NCBI RefSeq assembly: GCF_964204645.1
Contig: NC_134029.1
Location: forward strand, 12,388,850-12,452,849
Reading direction: 5' to 3'
DNA length: 64,000 bases
Source of the DNA: Tubulanus polymorphus
Taxonomy: Eukaryota > Nemertea > Palaeonemertea > Tubulaniformes > Tubulanidae
Shown here: piece by piece, positions 21,266 through 30,541 of the stretch
Position numbering within the stretch: position 1 is the stretch's first letter
Layout of the letters: each line of letters starts with the position of its first letter
Translations under genes and position numbers: made by a program
Notes under the pieces: generated by a model
Seen by the model: the letters and a program-made list of their open reading frames with translations, nothing else
Databases searched by the model: none
Told to the model about the DNA's origin: nothing

Positions 21266-21625
21266 ATGAATATAACTGTTGGACCGAGTATATGTTTTGG
21301 GTTTGATTTTAAACGTGAGAAAGAAATGAAATTTAACATTAATGATGTAATTACACATATTAGAAATATTGCATTTTCTAATGAAACAACATTTGAGTAT
21401 GAAACAACAATAGATAAAGAAACTTTAAATGTAGAAAAGATTACTAATTTAATTAGAGAATCTTTAAGATTTTATGAATTAGATGAAGATTTTATCATCG
21501 ATGATATTAAAAAAATAATAATTGAAATATATACAAATGAAACTAGTAATGAAATAAATGTTGAATTAATCATAAATAAGATAACTAAATATTTTGAAGA
21601 TAGTAATTTTTTGATAAATAAATGA
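21266..21625 (+). CDS. Unknown Polinton protein, 119 aa (inner copy)
   Basis: Starts MNITVGPSICFGFDFK, shared with the outer copy at 14673, then diverges with an inserted segment (FSNETTFEYETTIDKE). Acidic, predicted mostly helical. Its stop overlaps the ATG of the next gene (ATGA at 21622), so the two may be co-expressed. No family recognised. Confidence 0.65.
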   Translation: MNITVGPSICFGFDFKREKEMKFNINDVITHIRNIAFSNETTFEYETTIDKETLNVEKITNLIRESLRFYELDEDFIIDDIKKIIIEIYTNETSNEINVELIINKITKYFEDSNFLINK

Positions 21626-21843
21626 GTGATAATAAGTGCATAATAACTGGATTATATAATGGAGCATTACTATCAGTTGGAACTGTTGGTTATTCAAGGG
21701 TATTAAAAAAAGTATTCAAATTGGGAAGTGTTAATGTTGATAGATTTGATATAAATGATATCTTAAAATTAACATTAGCAGTTACTTTATCTAATTTAAC
21801 TATTGATTATTTGGAAAAACAAAACTATATTCCTCCCATATAA
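21622..21843 (+). CDS. Unknown 73 aa Polinton protein (inner copy)
   Basis: Intact version of the frameshifted gene at 15016. A short hydrophobic glycine-rich stretch (GLYNGALLSVGTVGYSRVL) near the N terminus is followed by DRFDINDILKLTLAVTLSNL. It ends IPPI with TAA inside TATAAATG. Function unknown; possibly membrane associated. Confidence 0.65.
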   Translation: MSDNKCIITGLYNGALLSVGTVGYSRVLKKVFKLGSVNVDRFDINDILKLTLAVTLSNLTIDYLEKQNYIPPI

Positions 21844-21867
21844 ATGCGCAATTATTTTACTAAATAA

Positions 21868-22311
21868 ATGGCTTCTGCAATTATAACTATTATAGGATCG
21901 GCAATTGTTAACGCTTTAGCATTTACTGGTGGCGGTTATTTATTTAAGCATATTGATAAAAATAGTTCATTAGGAGAACAAAGAAGACATAACTTAGCAT
22001 TAGAGAAATACAATAAAGCAGCAGAAGAATACAGCGAAAAACGACAAAACTATATGGATTATATCAGGGAAGTCCCTGATTATATTAACAAGGAATTATA
22101 TGATCAGAAGATTTCACATAGAGATTTTCAATCAGTTGATGATGCAATGAGTTTAGATAACGCAGTAACCAATAAAGAAAAATTACATCTTTACAAACCT
22201 AAATTATCAGATTATTATACACCAAGTAATGAACAGAAGAAACATGAAATAATTTGGATTTTAGGCGGAACTGTTATTGTTATATTTGTTTCTTATAAGT
22301 TTACTAATTAG
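21868..22311 (+). CDS. Small Polinton membrane protein, 147 aa (inner copy)
   Basis: Intact. N-terminal hydrophobic segment (residues about 5-27, with ALAFTGGGYLFKHI), then a charged helix with RRHNLALEKYNKAAEEY, a conserved HRDFQSVDDAM and LSDYYTPS block, and a C-terminal membrane segment (IIWILGGTVIVIFVSYKF). I recall proteins with the same layout in cnidarian genomes, in Polinton contexts. No function is assigned there. Confidence 0.75.
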   Translation: MASAIITIIGSAIVNALAFTGGGYLFKHIDKNSSLGEQRRHNLALEKYNKAAEEYSEKRQNYMDYIREVPDYINKELYDQKISHRDFQSVDDAMSLDNAVTNKEKLHLYKPKLSDYYTPSNEQKKHEIIWILGGTVIVIFVSYKFTN

Positions 22312-22331
22312 TAATTTTTTTTGATAAATAA

Positions 22332-22766
22332 ATGGATGATAAAGTTGATAATATTGATATCATTGCTCATGATATAAATAAAACTGAATTAAAAATATAT
22401 TTAGAAAAACAAATATTAGAATTTGAAAGTGATTTAAAGATAAAAAAGAAAAAATATTTAAAAAGTAAAATTATATATTATTTTATTATCAGCGGTTCAG
22501 TTACAATTAGTTCTGTAATAACATTTCTAGCAATATTCAGTCCATTAACACCTTTAGCTATATCAATTGGTGTATTAGGATTAAGTTCAAGTGTTTTAAC
22601 TGGTATAAGTTCAAAATTAAATATAAAAAGTAATAAAGAAAAAATTAAAAGTAATATAAAAGAAATTAATAAATTAAAAAATACACTAGATTATATAATA
22701 AGTTTAAATGGTCATATAACAGTTGAAGAAAAAAATAAATTATTAAAAGAATTCGTTAATTATTAA
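22332..22766 (+). CDS. Two-helix Polinton membrane protein, 144 aa (inner copy)
   Basis: Intact partner of the gene at 15685: a lysine-rich N terminus, two neighbouring membrane segments separated by a proline-containing turn (FSPLTPLAI), then a lysine-rich helix and the closing YIISLNGHITVEEKNKLLKE. The start follows T8 and AATAAATG. Confidence 0.75.
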   Translation: MDDKVDNIDIIAHDINKTELKIYLEKQILEFESDLKIKKKKYLKSKIIYYFIISGSVTISSVITFLAIFSPLTPLAISIGVLGLSSSVLTGISSKLNIKSNKEKIKSNIKEINKLKNTLDYIISLNGHITVEEKNKLLKEFVNY

Positions 22767-22782
22767 TTTTTTTATTATATAA

Positions 22783-23890
22783 ATGGTATATAGTTTTCCA
22801 AAAGCTTTCCAATATAATAAATCAATGAAATATAATATTCCAGCAATAGATTTTAATAAAGATATTTCATATAGAAATGAAGTTTTAAATTCATTAATTG
22901 ATTTATATATTTATGTTACTGAAAGTAATAATTTTCATGTAAAGATGGAAAATATATTTCATGTGTATACAATTAATTTTAAAAATCTAAATGAGGCAAA
23001 ACAATGGTTATTAAAATCTAATATGAAGTATTGGCAGAACCAATTAAATTTTGCTGTTTATTGCGCAACAACAGGATGTGGAATAAGTTGGAATGATCAT
23101 TTAAATAAACCAAGTTTACCATTGATGTTATCACTTTTTAGATTTCATACTTATTTTCAAATAAAATTAATATTAGATGAATTAGAATGTCCTTTACCAG
23201 GTTCAAAATATTTTTAAGAATTGAATAATAATATTAATTTTTCTAAGTTTTATAAAATATGTAATGAATTTAATATTAATTCAAATAAAGATTTTAGAGC
23301 AAAAATTGGAACAATGGGTGGATTAGGAATATTATATACTAAAGAATTTGGAAAAATAATGACAAATTCAGATATAAGAATACTAAATTGGAATGAATTA
23401 CCAAAATATTATAATAATATACAACAACAAAATAATAATGGTTGGGTTTATTTCATTTTAGAAAATAGTGAAGGTTTTACTAAAGCTGGTATACAAAGAA
23501 TAAATCAATCAATTAGAACTTATTTGATATGTATTTTAGGTGCGCAAGTTGAAACAAGATCGCCAATAGTTGGAAATGATAACGCTTCATTCGATGCGCA
23601 GAAACAATTCAAAGTATTATTTGAAGATTCCATTCATAATGATAAAAATAGATCGATTCCAGAAAACATTGTAAGATATCAAAATTATTTAGATAAATCC
23701 CATATTAGACTTAATTATTGTATAGGCCCTAATCTATTAATTATTTCTAATGATTTAGTATTAAAGATGGGAAATATAATTGGTTATAATAATCTAATTA
23801 AAAACTGCAACAATAAATAATTCATTTGGATTGAATGATATAAATAAAAAGATTATTACTGCTCCAAAATTAATGGAAGGTGAAAAAAAA
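22783..23890 (+). pseudogene. ~345 aa conserved Polinton protein, broken (inner copy)
   Basis: Begins MVYSFPKAFQYNKSMKYNIP and contains WQNQLNFAVYCATTGCGISW, FRFHTYFQIKLIL, SEGFTKAGIQRINQSIRTYL and LNYCIGPNLLIIS. A lysine codon changed to TAA at 23215-23217, a segment after residue about 180 was lost, and one added base near 23805 breaks the end. The family recurs in cnidarian-type Polintons as far as I recall, always next to capsid genes; its function is unknown. A structural role is a guess from position. Confidence 0.7.
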
Positions 23891-24110
23891 TAAAAAACAT
23901 ATTCAATCAACAGAAACTAAAACTAAGAATATTAAATTAAATAATGATTCTAAAATAAGAGATTACAATACTACAGAAAATATAGAAACTGATATTATTC
24001 AACATGAAATAATTAAACTAAATGATGATAATAAATCCCATGAAAATACTAAATTAGCTATAACCTGTATAGGAATTGTAATCGGAGGAATATTATATTT
24101 TAAATTTTAA
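23880..24110 (+). CDS. 76 aa protein with C-terminal membrane anchor (inner copy)
   Basis: The frame lacks an ATG: it opens at GTG 23880, overlapping the last codons of the preceding gene across an A8 run. The same arrangement is kept in the outer copy (38434). It is lysine/threonine/isoleucine-rich, then has a membrane segment (LAITCIGIVIGGILYF) at the end. Either a non-ATG start or a frameshift on the A run from the upstream gene would be needed. It could also be a decayed gene. Confidence 0.4.
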   Translation: MKKNKKHIQSTETKTKNIKLNNDSKIRDYNTTENIETDIIQHEIIKLNDDNKSHENTKLAITCIGIVIGGILYFKF

Positions 24111-24125
24111 TTTTTTATTATGTAA

Positions 24126-25720
24126 ATGGCAGAAGGTGGAGAAGATATTCCATTGGATGGCATGGGAAATAATAATGAAGGATATATTGATGATGAACCG
24201 CAACCCAATTTAAATGAAACTAATATTGAAGATGATAATTCATCAGCATATAATTCTAATTTAGCAGATAGTGGTTCTAAACCATCAACAGAGGAATATA
24301 TTAGAAAAACTAGATCGAGAATAAAACCTGAAAATGAAAATCAAGGTTTATCAAGACAAGATTTAGAAAATAATGAATTTATATATAAATTCAAACCTGT
24401 ATTTAAAGATTCTGGATATAATATCAATGATAGAGGCGCCAGACTTTTAGTACGACAATTAAAGTTTTTAGATGGTGAATATTATTATCGTTTGAAAGAT
24501 GATTATTATATTAATATCTCTTATAAAAATCAAGATAAAATATTAGCGGAATCAACTTTGGAAAAATTAGAACAAGATAGAATTAAAAAAATAAGTATTA
24601 ATAATGAAATAGAAAATGTAACACAAGAAGAAATAAATCACTATAAAAATAAAAAAGTATTTAAACAAAGACTTAATGAATTATTTGAAACAATCGATAA
24701 TAATTTAGAACCAGAAATGGAAGAGTATGGGGATCGATTAGATAAATTAAAATCTTCAACACCCGAAACATCGAGAAGAGATATTCAACAAATTGATAAT
24801 GATTCAAGTCAATTACAATTAGGAAAACGTTTAGATAACTTACTGGATACAATGAATTCATTTGAAGAAGATAAGATTAGTGTTTTAGATACACCCGGTA
24901 CTGAAACTGGAATAAATCGAATACAATCTTTACTAGAAAAAGAATTACTTGATCTAACTTATGATGCATTAGAAGCATTTCCTGAAAAAGCACGTAAAGA
25001 AATTAAAGGTATGCAAGAATCATCTGTTGAAATTGCTAATATTAAGATGAGATTTTCTAAAAATAACCATGTTAGAAGAAGAATTAACTAATGCAAATGA
25101 AGAATTAAAACAATTAGAATTAAATAAAGATCTTCAAGTAATTGATGAAGTTGAATATGAATGCAGAAAGTTAGCTTTAGAAAAAGAAATTGATGATTTA
25201 AAATATAATATAGAATTACAGAAAGAAGAAAGAGATACATTATTAAAATCATATGATCTTAATCATATTAAAAAATTAAAAATTATTTTTAAAGATTTGT
25301 TGAAAAAACCAGATTCTAAAATATCATTAAAAGATAGAATAAGATTATTATTTAAGTTAGAAGGAATAACAATTCTTTCAATTCTAACAGCTGTAACTAT
25401 GTTATTTACAACAATTGGTTTAGCAATATCAAATTCTTTGAAATCTACTCCTACTCCAAATAAACCAGATAAACCTCCAGATAATTCTATACAAGATACA
25501 GTTAAGGATGGTTTAAAGAAATTAGCAAAATATTTATGGGAACTATCTAAAAAAATCTGCTGCAGCATTGCCAGGAATTATTGCATCAATTGTTGGTTTT
25601 ATATTGAAATCTGCAGGAAACATTATTAACTTTGCTGCTGAACATATTATTTTATTTTTAATTACAGTTGTAAGTGCAATTATTTTTGGGTTAGTAAACA
25701 TGATAAAAAATAAGTTATAA
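24126..25720 (+). pseudogene. ~530 aa acidic coiled-coil/membrane Polinton protein, two frameshifts
   Basis: 24126-25075 encodes an acidic N terminus and a long helical region. The frame shifts at about 25075, continues through a coiled coil (EELTNANEELKQLELNKD), a membrane segment (ITILSILTAVTMLFTTIGLA) and a proline-rich linker, and shifts again at about 25550 into a last hydrophobic part ending at 25720. I recall a similar order (coiled coil, FK.EG.TI..., PP.K linker, small hydrophobic end) in cnidarian Polinton proteins of unknown function. It precedes the major capsid gene. Confidence 0.65.
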
Positions 25721-25794
25721 GTTAGTAAATATGATATCAAAAGATATCAAGTAACCATGATTAAAAATAGATAATTAATTTTTTTGTTAAATAA

Positions 25795-27040
25795 ATGAGT
25801 GGGAGTTATATCAATCCTTCTAAGAATCATAGAATATCTAATGCTATTAAAGCAGAAAGATCACATCATATAATTACTCATAACCCTTCTAATATTAATC
25901 CCGATGAAACTCTATATGTTAGAATCCATCGATTAACAGAAAAATACTTTTTATGTTCCAAATAGTATTTATTTATCAGCCGATATAAAAGTAACCGGTA
26001 ATAATAATAATTATGTTGTTGATAATGTTGGAAGATATTTGATTAAAAAATTAACAATAAAGATCGGTCCAGAAACAGTTTTCTCATTAGATGATTATAA
26101 TTTATTTATGCATTATAAAGATTTATGGTTAACTAAAGAAAACAGAAATAATATGATATTTCAAGGAATCCAATCAGAAAACCAAAATAAATTAAGATCA
26201 GAAGCGCATAATGCAATATTAACTAATGCTATAGATAAATTGATAAAAAGTATACATGGAAGCAAATATAAAATTCCATTAGACTTTGAATTGATAAATA
26301 ATAATGCGCCTTTATATAAATACGCAATTCAAGAAGACGTTATATTCGAAATAACATTTGCTCCTGTTAATGAAATTGTAATATCTAGCGTTAATAAAGA
26401 TATGGGTTATAAATTATCGAATATATGTTAAGATATGATACAGTAACTGATGAAAATATTTCAAGTATAATTCAAACTAAATACAATCAAGGATTTTCAT
26501 TATTATATGATTATATTGATAAATTTAAAACTGTAACTATTAATGCAAATGATGAAATTATTAATGAGAAAATTAACTTCCCAAGAAGATCTATTAAAGG
26601 TTTATTAATATTTTTTACCATTGCAACATATACTAATGGCGCAATAAATGTTGATAATTATTATAATCCTTAAAAAGCAAAAGTAGAAATAACTATCGAA
26701 GGAATAGCAAATAAAATATTTTGTCAAGGAATGAGAATGATAGATCAATGGCCAGAAATTAGAAAACATTTTATGAATGAAAAAGTAAAATCATCTGAAA
26801 ATTGTAATATTAATCAAATTGATTATTATACCGGCAATAAATATGCATTATGGTTAGATTTTAGAACAACAGAGGATAATTCATTACATGGTTCTGGAAA
26901 AAAATTACAGAACACTAAAGATGGAATACAATTATTCATGAAAAAGAAGAGGAGACAAATATTTTAAAATGCACATTTATATTACATCTGACGCGCAATT
27001 AAATATTGTAAATTCTAAATTAAATAGTGTTATGTATTAA
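25795..27040 (+). pseudogene. Polinton major capsid protein, broken
   Basis: About 415 codons. Recognisable blocks are NPDETLYVRIHRLTE, then VGRYLIKKLTIKIGPETVFS, DDYNLFMHYKDLWLTKENRN, KIPLDFELINNNAPLYKYAI, an arginine-rich middle, and the closing SDAQLNIVNSKLNSVMY. This order matches the double jelly-roll major capsid proteins that I associate with Polintons of cnidarians and other invertebrates; it would form the hexons of a virion. Breaks: a frameshift near 25955, another near 26428, a TAA at about 26671, and a further shift near 26965. The start lies behind T7 and AAATAAATG. Confidence 0.8.
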
Positions 27041-27072
27041 AATTTTAACTTTAATAAAAATTTATATAATAA

Positions 27073-27918
27073 ATGGAAGGAGGTAAAGTATATAAGCATA
27101 TTCCATACATCGATACACATGAAAATAATGATGGTTTATATTATGTAATACCTTGTAATATAGCTTTGATATTTGATCCTATTTTCAAAATTTATAAAAC
27201 TAAACTAATAGAAATCGATAATAATAAAAGTGGTGTTGTTGATAATTTAAGTAATGTAATTGATAATAATGTAATACCTTCTACATCTAATAATGTAATA
27301 CCTTCTACATCTAATAATGTAATACCTTCTACATCTAATAATGCAATACCTTCTACATCTAATAATGTAATACCTTCTACATCTAATAATGTAATACCTT
27401 CTACATCAAATAATGAAATAATATTAAATATTAGTGAAAATAGAAATTATTGTGATTATTGTAAAGGTGAATTTTCAAACGCCCCATCAAATTGGAATAA
27501 ACATATGAATACAAAGGTACATATTACTAATGTAATAGAACGTGTTGGTTTAAGAGAATTTATAGAACACCCATTTAAATATGTTACAAAGTTTGTTTCA
27601 AATAAAAAAGTAAATGGTAAAGAATTATATGAAGATTTATTATTAGCAACACCTAATAAAGATGAATTAGATTTAACCGATGCTAATAAAAAATTAGGAT
27701 CAAACACTGTAAATGAAATATTAGGAGCAAACACTAATAAAGATGATAATGAAAATAAAGTTACAGATAAGCATATTGATAATAAAGATTCTATGAAACA
27801 TAAAGTAGAAAATAATGATAAATTTGATTGGATGAATAAGCATAACAATGAAACAACTATTGATGATGCGGTAAAAAGGGTGAAGAATAAGTATAAAATA
27901 AAACAACTATTGATGTAG
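27073..27918 (+). CDS. C2H2 zinc-finger protein with octapeptide repeats, 281 aa
   Basis: N-terminal block with HIPYIDTHENNDGLYYVIPC; six tandem copies of NNVIPSTS (one with Ala) at residues about 66-113; one finger C-x2-C-x12-H-x5-H (CDYCKGEFSN...KHMNTKVH) at about 124-148; then a charged C-terminal half. The finger could bind nucleic acid. The repeat is a 24 bp DNA repeat (27268-27413) that keeps frame. The last codons may be shifted: another frame continues to 27987 with an acidic ending (ELESDDESD). It is the last gene of the rightward array. Confidence 0.65.
   Translation: MEGGKVYKHIPYIDTHENNDGLYYVIPCNIALIFDPIFKIYKTKLIEIDNNKSGVVDNLSNVIDNNVIPSTSNNVIPSTSNNVIPSTSNNAIPSTSNNVIPSTSNNVIPSTSNNEIILNISENRNYCDYCKGEFSNAPSNWNKHMNTKVHITNVIERVGLREFIEHPFKYVTKFVSNKKVNGKELYEDLLLATPNKDELDLTDANKKLGSNTVNEILGANTNKDDNENKVTDKHIDNKDSMKHKVENNDKFDWMNKHNNETTIDDAVKRVKNKYKIKQLLM
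27268..27413 (+). repeat. 24 bp in-frame coding repeat, six units
   Basis: Unit AATAATGTAATACCTTCTAC plus ATCT, nearly identical in all six copies. Near identity suggests recent expansion or correction. Confidence 0.9.
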
Positions 27919-27987
27919 ATTCGGTAGAGCATTTGAATAAATTGTTGGGGCCTGATAGTGAATTGGAGAGTGATGATGAAAGTGATT

Positions 27988-28529
27988 AAGATATTAATTA
28001 TATTTAACTCAAATAATAATATTAGTTGAAAATTGTATAAAATAATAGTAAATAAAAAAGGGTTTTTTAAGTATTTAAGGTATTTAAGGTATCTAATACA
28101 TATCTAATACAATCTAATACATAAAATATCCTATTTTATAAACTGATATTCATATGGAAATTGAAACCTCAGTAATAATAAATAACCTTTATTATTTTCA
28201 AACTTATTCATATATTAGTTGAAAAAATAAAAATAAATTGGTTGAAAATTGTATAAATAATATTTATTTTGAAAAAGGGGTTTTAAGTATTTAAGGTATC
28301 TAGTAGGGTATCAGGTATTAGGGTATCAGGTATTAGGGTATCTAATAGGGTATCAGGTATTAGGGTATCTAATAGGGTATCAGGTATTAGGGTATCTAAT
28401 AGGGTATCTAATACATAGGTATACAAATAGTTATTTTACAAATTTATATTCATAGGGAAATATATTCATCTCAGTAATAATTTTGAACCTTTATTATTCT
28501 TTAATTTATTCATATATTCATCATGAAAT
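27988..28529. repeat. Gap between the convergent arrays: duplicated ~210 bp block and 27 bp minisatellite
   Basis: Non-coding. A block starting TTGAAAATTGTATAAA near 28026 recurs near 28240, each followed by TTTAAGTATTTAAGGTATC and, further on, by TCAGTAATAAT plus ACCTTTATTATT. In the second copy the middle is expanded into a minisatellite, GGGTATCAGGTATTAGGGTA plus TCTAATA, at about 28296-28425. Both gene arrays end here, so transcription end signals are expected, but I cannot point to one. Confidence 0.75.
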
Positions 28530-29039
28530 TCAGTAGGTATAATTTGATTCCAATGATTGTTGCATAGATTTTTTATCTTTGTTATAAAATAAAACTAGAA
28601 ATCTTATATTCTCCCTAAAGTCTTTAACAATTGAATTATATTTTTGATTTAAAACCCATGTTGTTATCCCAAAATGTCTCCCAGAGAAAGCTAAATAACA
28701 TAACTCACTTTCTCTCACTTTTGAATCATGTAAATTAGCGCAAACATCTACAATGAATAATGTATTTGATCCTTTATAGATATCAATTGCTATTTTTAAA
28801 CAATTATCTAAATTTTCTTTTACTGTTTTAGGATCTAATATAATAAACTTTTTTATCTTAATTATATCTCTATTATATGTTTTATTCATTTCATAAGTAG
28901 GACAGAATAATATTATATTATCAAAATGATTCTTATAAATAGTTTCTAACAAATCTAATATGAAATGTGTTTTACCACAGTTTGTTACCCCAGTAACTAA
29001 CATATTATGCGGTTCAAATATAAATAAATCTTTATTCAT
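28530..29039 (-). CDS. A32-like packaging ATPase, 169 aa, possibly truncated
   Basis: Starts MNKDLFIFEPHNMLVTGVTN. Walker A is GVTNCGKT (residues 17-24); Walker B region is TLFIVDVCAN (about 92-101); the sensor-like block FSGRHFGITTWVLNQKYNS follows, then F.EN.RFLVLFY. This is the FtsK/HerA-type ATPase that loads DNA into capsids of Polintons and relatives. The usual pair of acidic residues at the end of Walker B is D-V here, so catalysis is doubtful. The protein stops soon after the ...LFYNKDKK block and looks short at the C terminus. Its ATG overlaps the integrase stop by 8 bp. Confidence 0.85.
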   Translation of the reverse strand: MNKDLFIFEPHNMLVTGVTNCGKTHFILDLLETIYKNHFDNIILFCPTYEMNKTYNRDIIKIKKFIILDPKTVKENLDNCLKIAIDIYKGSNTLFIVDVCANLHDSKVRESELCYLAFSGRHFGITTWVLNQKYNSIVKDFRENIRFLVLFYNKDKKSMQQSLESNYTY

Positions 29040-29169
29040 TTATTCTTTTAATTTTACTAGATAAAATCCATTCATTAAATTTATCATCATACCCTTTATA
29101 TTTCACCAAAGAATACTTTTTTCCTTTTAGAGTTTTTGTTTTCAATACTTTTTCTATTTTGTATTCTAT

Positions 29170-29381
29170 TGTTGAATATTGTAAGCAAGCTTATCTGTAT
29201 ATCCTGTTGTTACGGTTTATGGTCGAGTTAGTTCACGGTTTATTACTCACATTATTTGTACCTTATATAAATACAGTATTGGGAATGAATTCTATGTCAT
29301 TTGTATCTGCGATATACGTGTGTGTGTTATTGGTCTCTGGTGCGCCCGTTTAAGGGCCCGATCGTCGCAGAGTTTTCTACA
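29170..29381 (+). repeat. 5' LTR of BEL/Pao element 1
   Basis: 212 bp with a TATAAATA near 29265 as probable promoter. It differs from the 3' LTR by one base (GAATGAATTC against GAATAAATTC). Confidence 0.92.
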
Positions 29382-29419
29382 TTTTTGGTCCCTCAAGCCC
29401 TCGAGCCTGGAAGTACGTG

Positions 29420-30541
29420 ATGGCAGAAGACGGACGGCAAAGCGAAGGCTACAAAGGCCTTGTGCGGAAGAGGACAGCCCAGCGGGGACAAGTCACGATG
29501 ATTTTGAATGACGCAGATTCGGTGGTCAACTCAAGAACAACTCAGGCGCCGGACATCGCGAAACTCGAACGATTGGCGCAGCGACTCGAGAGCAAGATCA
29601 CGCTTCTGACTGACATAAATGAAGAAATGTTGGTGATGATAAAAGATGACAGCGTCTACATGCAAGTTTCGAATGAAGCAGAAGAGGCCATTTCGAATGC
29701 CACTGATCGTAAGTTGTTTTATGAACAATATTTGAAAAATACGACGTTAACCGCTACTAAAGTTAGAACTGAAGGATTTCGGAAATCCACACTTCCGACG
29801 CTTAAATTGCCCACGTTTACTGGGAATCTGCTTGAATGGTCTACCTTTTGGGGGTTGTTTGAATCAACAGTGCATAATAATTCAGCGTTTTCTAACATTG
29901 AGAAATATAGTTATTTGCTCGGTCAAATTTGTGGTGACGCTAGAAGTTGTATTGACGGTCTTCCTATGACTTCAGACAACTATGATAGTGCCGTTGAATT
30001 ATTACAAAATCGTTTTGGTCAGACGCACCGTTTGTCAAAAGCATATTTGCAGGCTTTAACTGAATTGAATCCGCCAACAGCTGAAGTTTCGTCGTTAAGG
30101 CGTTTTTATGATAGTTCTGAAACGTATATTCGACATCTCGGTTCAATTGGTATTTCTACGGAATCCTACGGCGTGATGCTTGTTCCAGCTATGTTGGACA
30201 AGTTACCTTACGATGTTAAAATGTCTATGGAAATTATGTGTAATAAACCTGATAGTGATTGGTGTTTATCTGAGCTCAGAGAAGCTTTGCTTGTCCAAAT
30301 TCAATTAAAGGAATCATGCATGTCACCAGAAACGAACGCGCCTATTCAATCGTTGCATTTAAATATCAATTCAAAACAATCTGTTAATTCGAAACCCGTC
30401 AGGAATGTTACTCGAAACTGTGTGTACTGTTGTAAATCTCATTTGCCATCAGATTGTTTTTATGTTACCGACGTTAGGAAGAGAAAGGACATCGTTCAGA
30501 AGGCAGGCTTATGTTTTAATTGCAACGAGGCTTCACGGTAG
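29420..30541 (+). CDS. BEL/Pao gag (DUF1759-type), cut in the zinc knuckle
   Basis: About 373 codons from the ATG at 29420. Core blocks are LPTLKLPTFTGNLLEWSTFW, then SYLLGQICGDARSCIDGLP, LLQNRFGQTHRL and LVPAMLDKLPYDVK, typical of the BEL/Pao gag/DUF1759 region that forms particles. It ends within the knuckle: CVYC-type first part, then CFNCNE, after which a deletion joins it out of frame to integrase sequence. Confidence 0.88.
   Translation: MAEDGRQSEGYKGLVRKRTAQRGQVTMILNDADSVVNSRTTQAPDIAKLERLAQRLESKITLLTDINEEMLVMIKDDSVYMQVSNEAEEAISNATDRKLFYEQYLKNTTLTATKVRTEGFRKSTLPTLKLPTFTGNLLEWSTFWGLFESTVHNNSAFSNIEKYSYLLGQICGDARSCIDGLPMTSDNYDSAVELLQNRFGQTHRLSKAYLQALTELNPPTAEVSSLRRFYDSSETYIRHLGSIGISTESYGVMLVPAMLDKLPYDVKMSMEIMCNKPDSDWCLSELREALLVQIQLKESCMSPETNAPIQSLHLNINSKQSVNSKPVRNVTRNCVYCCKSHLPSDCFYVTDVRKRKDIVQKAGLCFNCNEASR

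Larger units (their letters stand above)
13530..27075 (+). promoter_or_regulatory. Recurrent gene-start signal (A/T)(A/T)TAAATG, often after a T-run (rightward genes)
   Basis: Starts preceded by TAA directly before the ATG include those at 13898, 15016, 15237, 15685, 16130, 14673, 20124, 20492, 21266, 21622, 21868, 22332, 22783, 24126, 25795 and 27073. At many junctions the upstream stop codon is followed at once by T6-8, then 3-8 bases, then TATAAATG or AATAAATG (for example 14657, 15668, 16113, 21250, 22314, 22767, 24110, 25778). The -3 base is T, which is poor by Kozak rules. The pattern resembles poxvirus-type late start signals (TAAATG), and the T-run could end upstream transcripts. Function is inferred only from recurrence. 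Confidence 0.6.

Noticed and set aside
27456-27932. Antisense frame of 158 codons over the zinc-finger gene
   Set aside because: Shadow of the AT-rich, asparagine/lysine-rich coding strand; no start signal of the TAAATG type and no domain.
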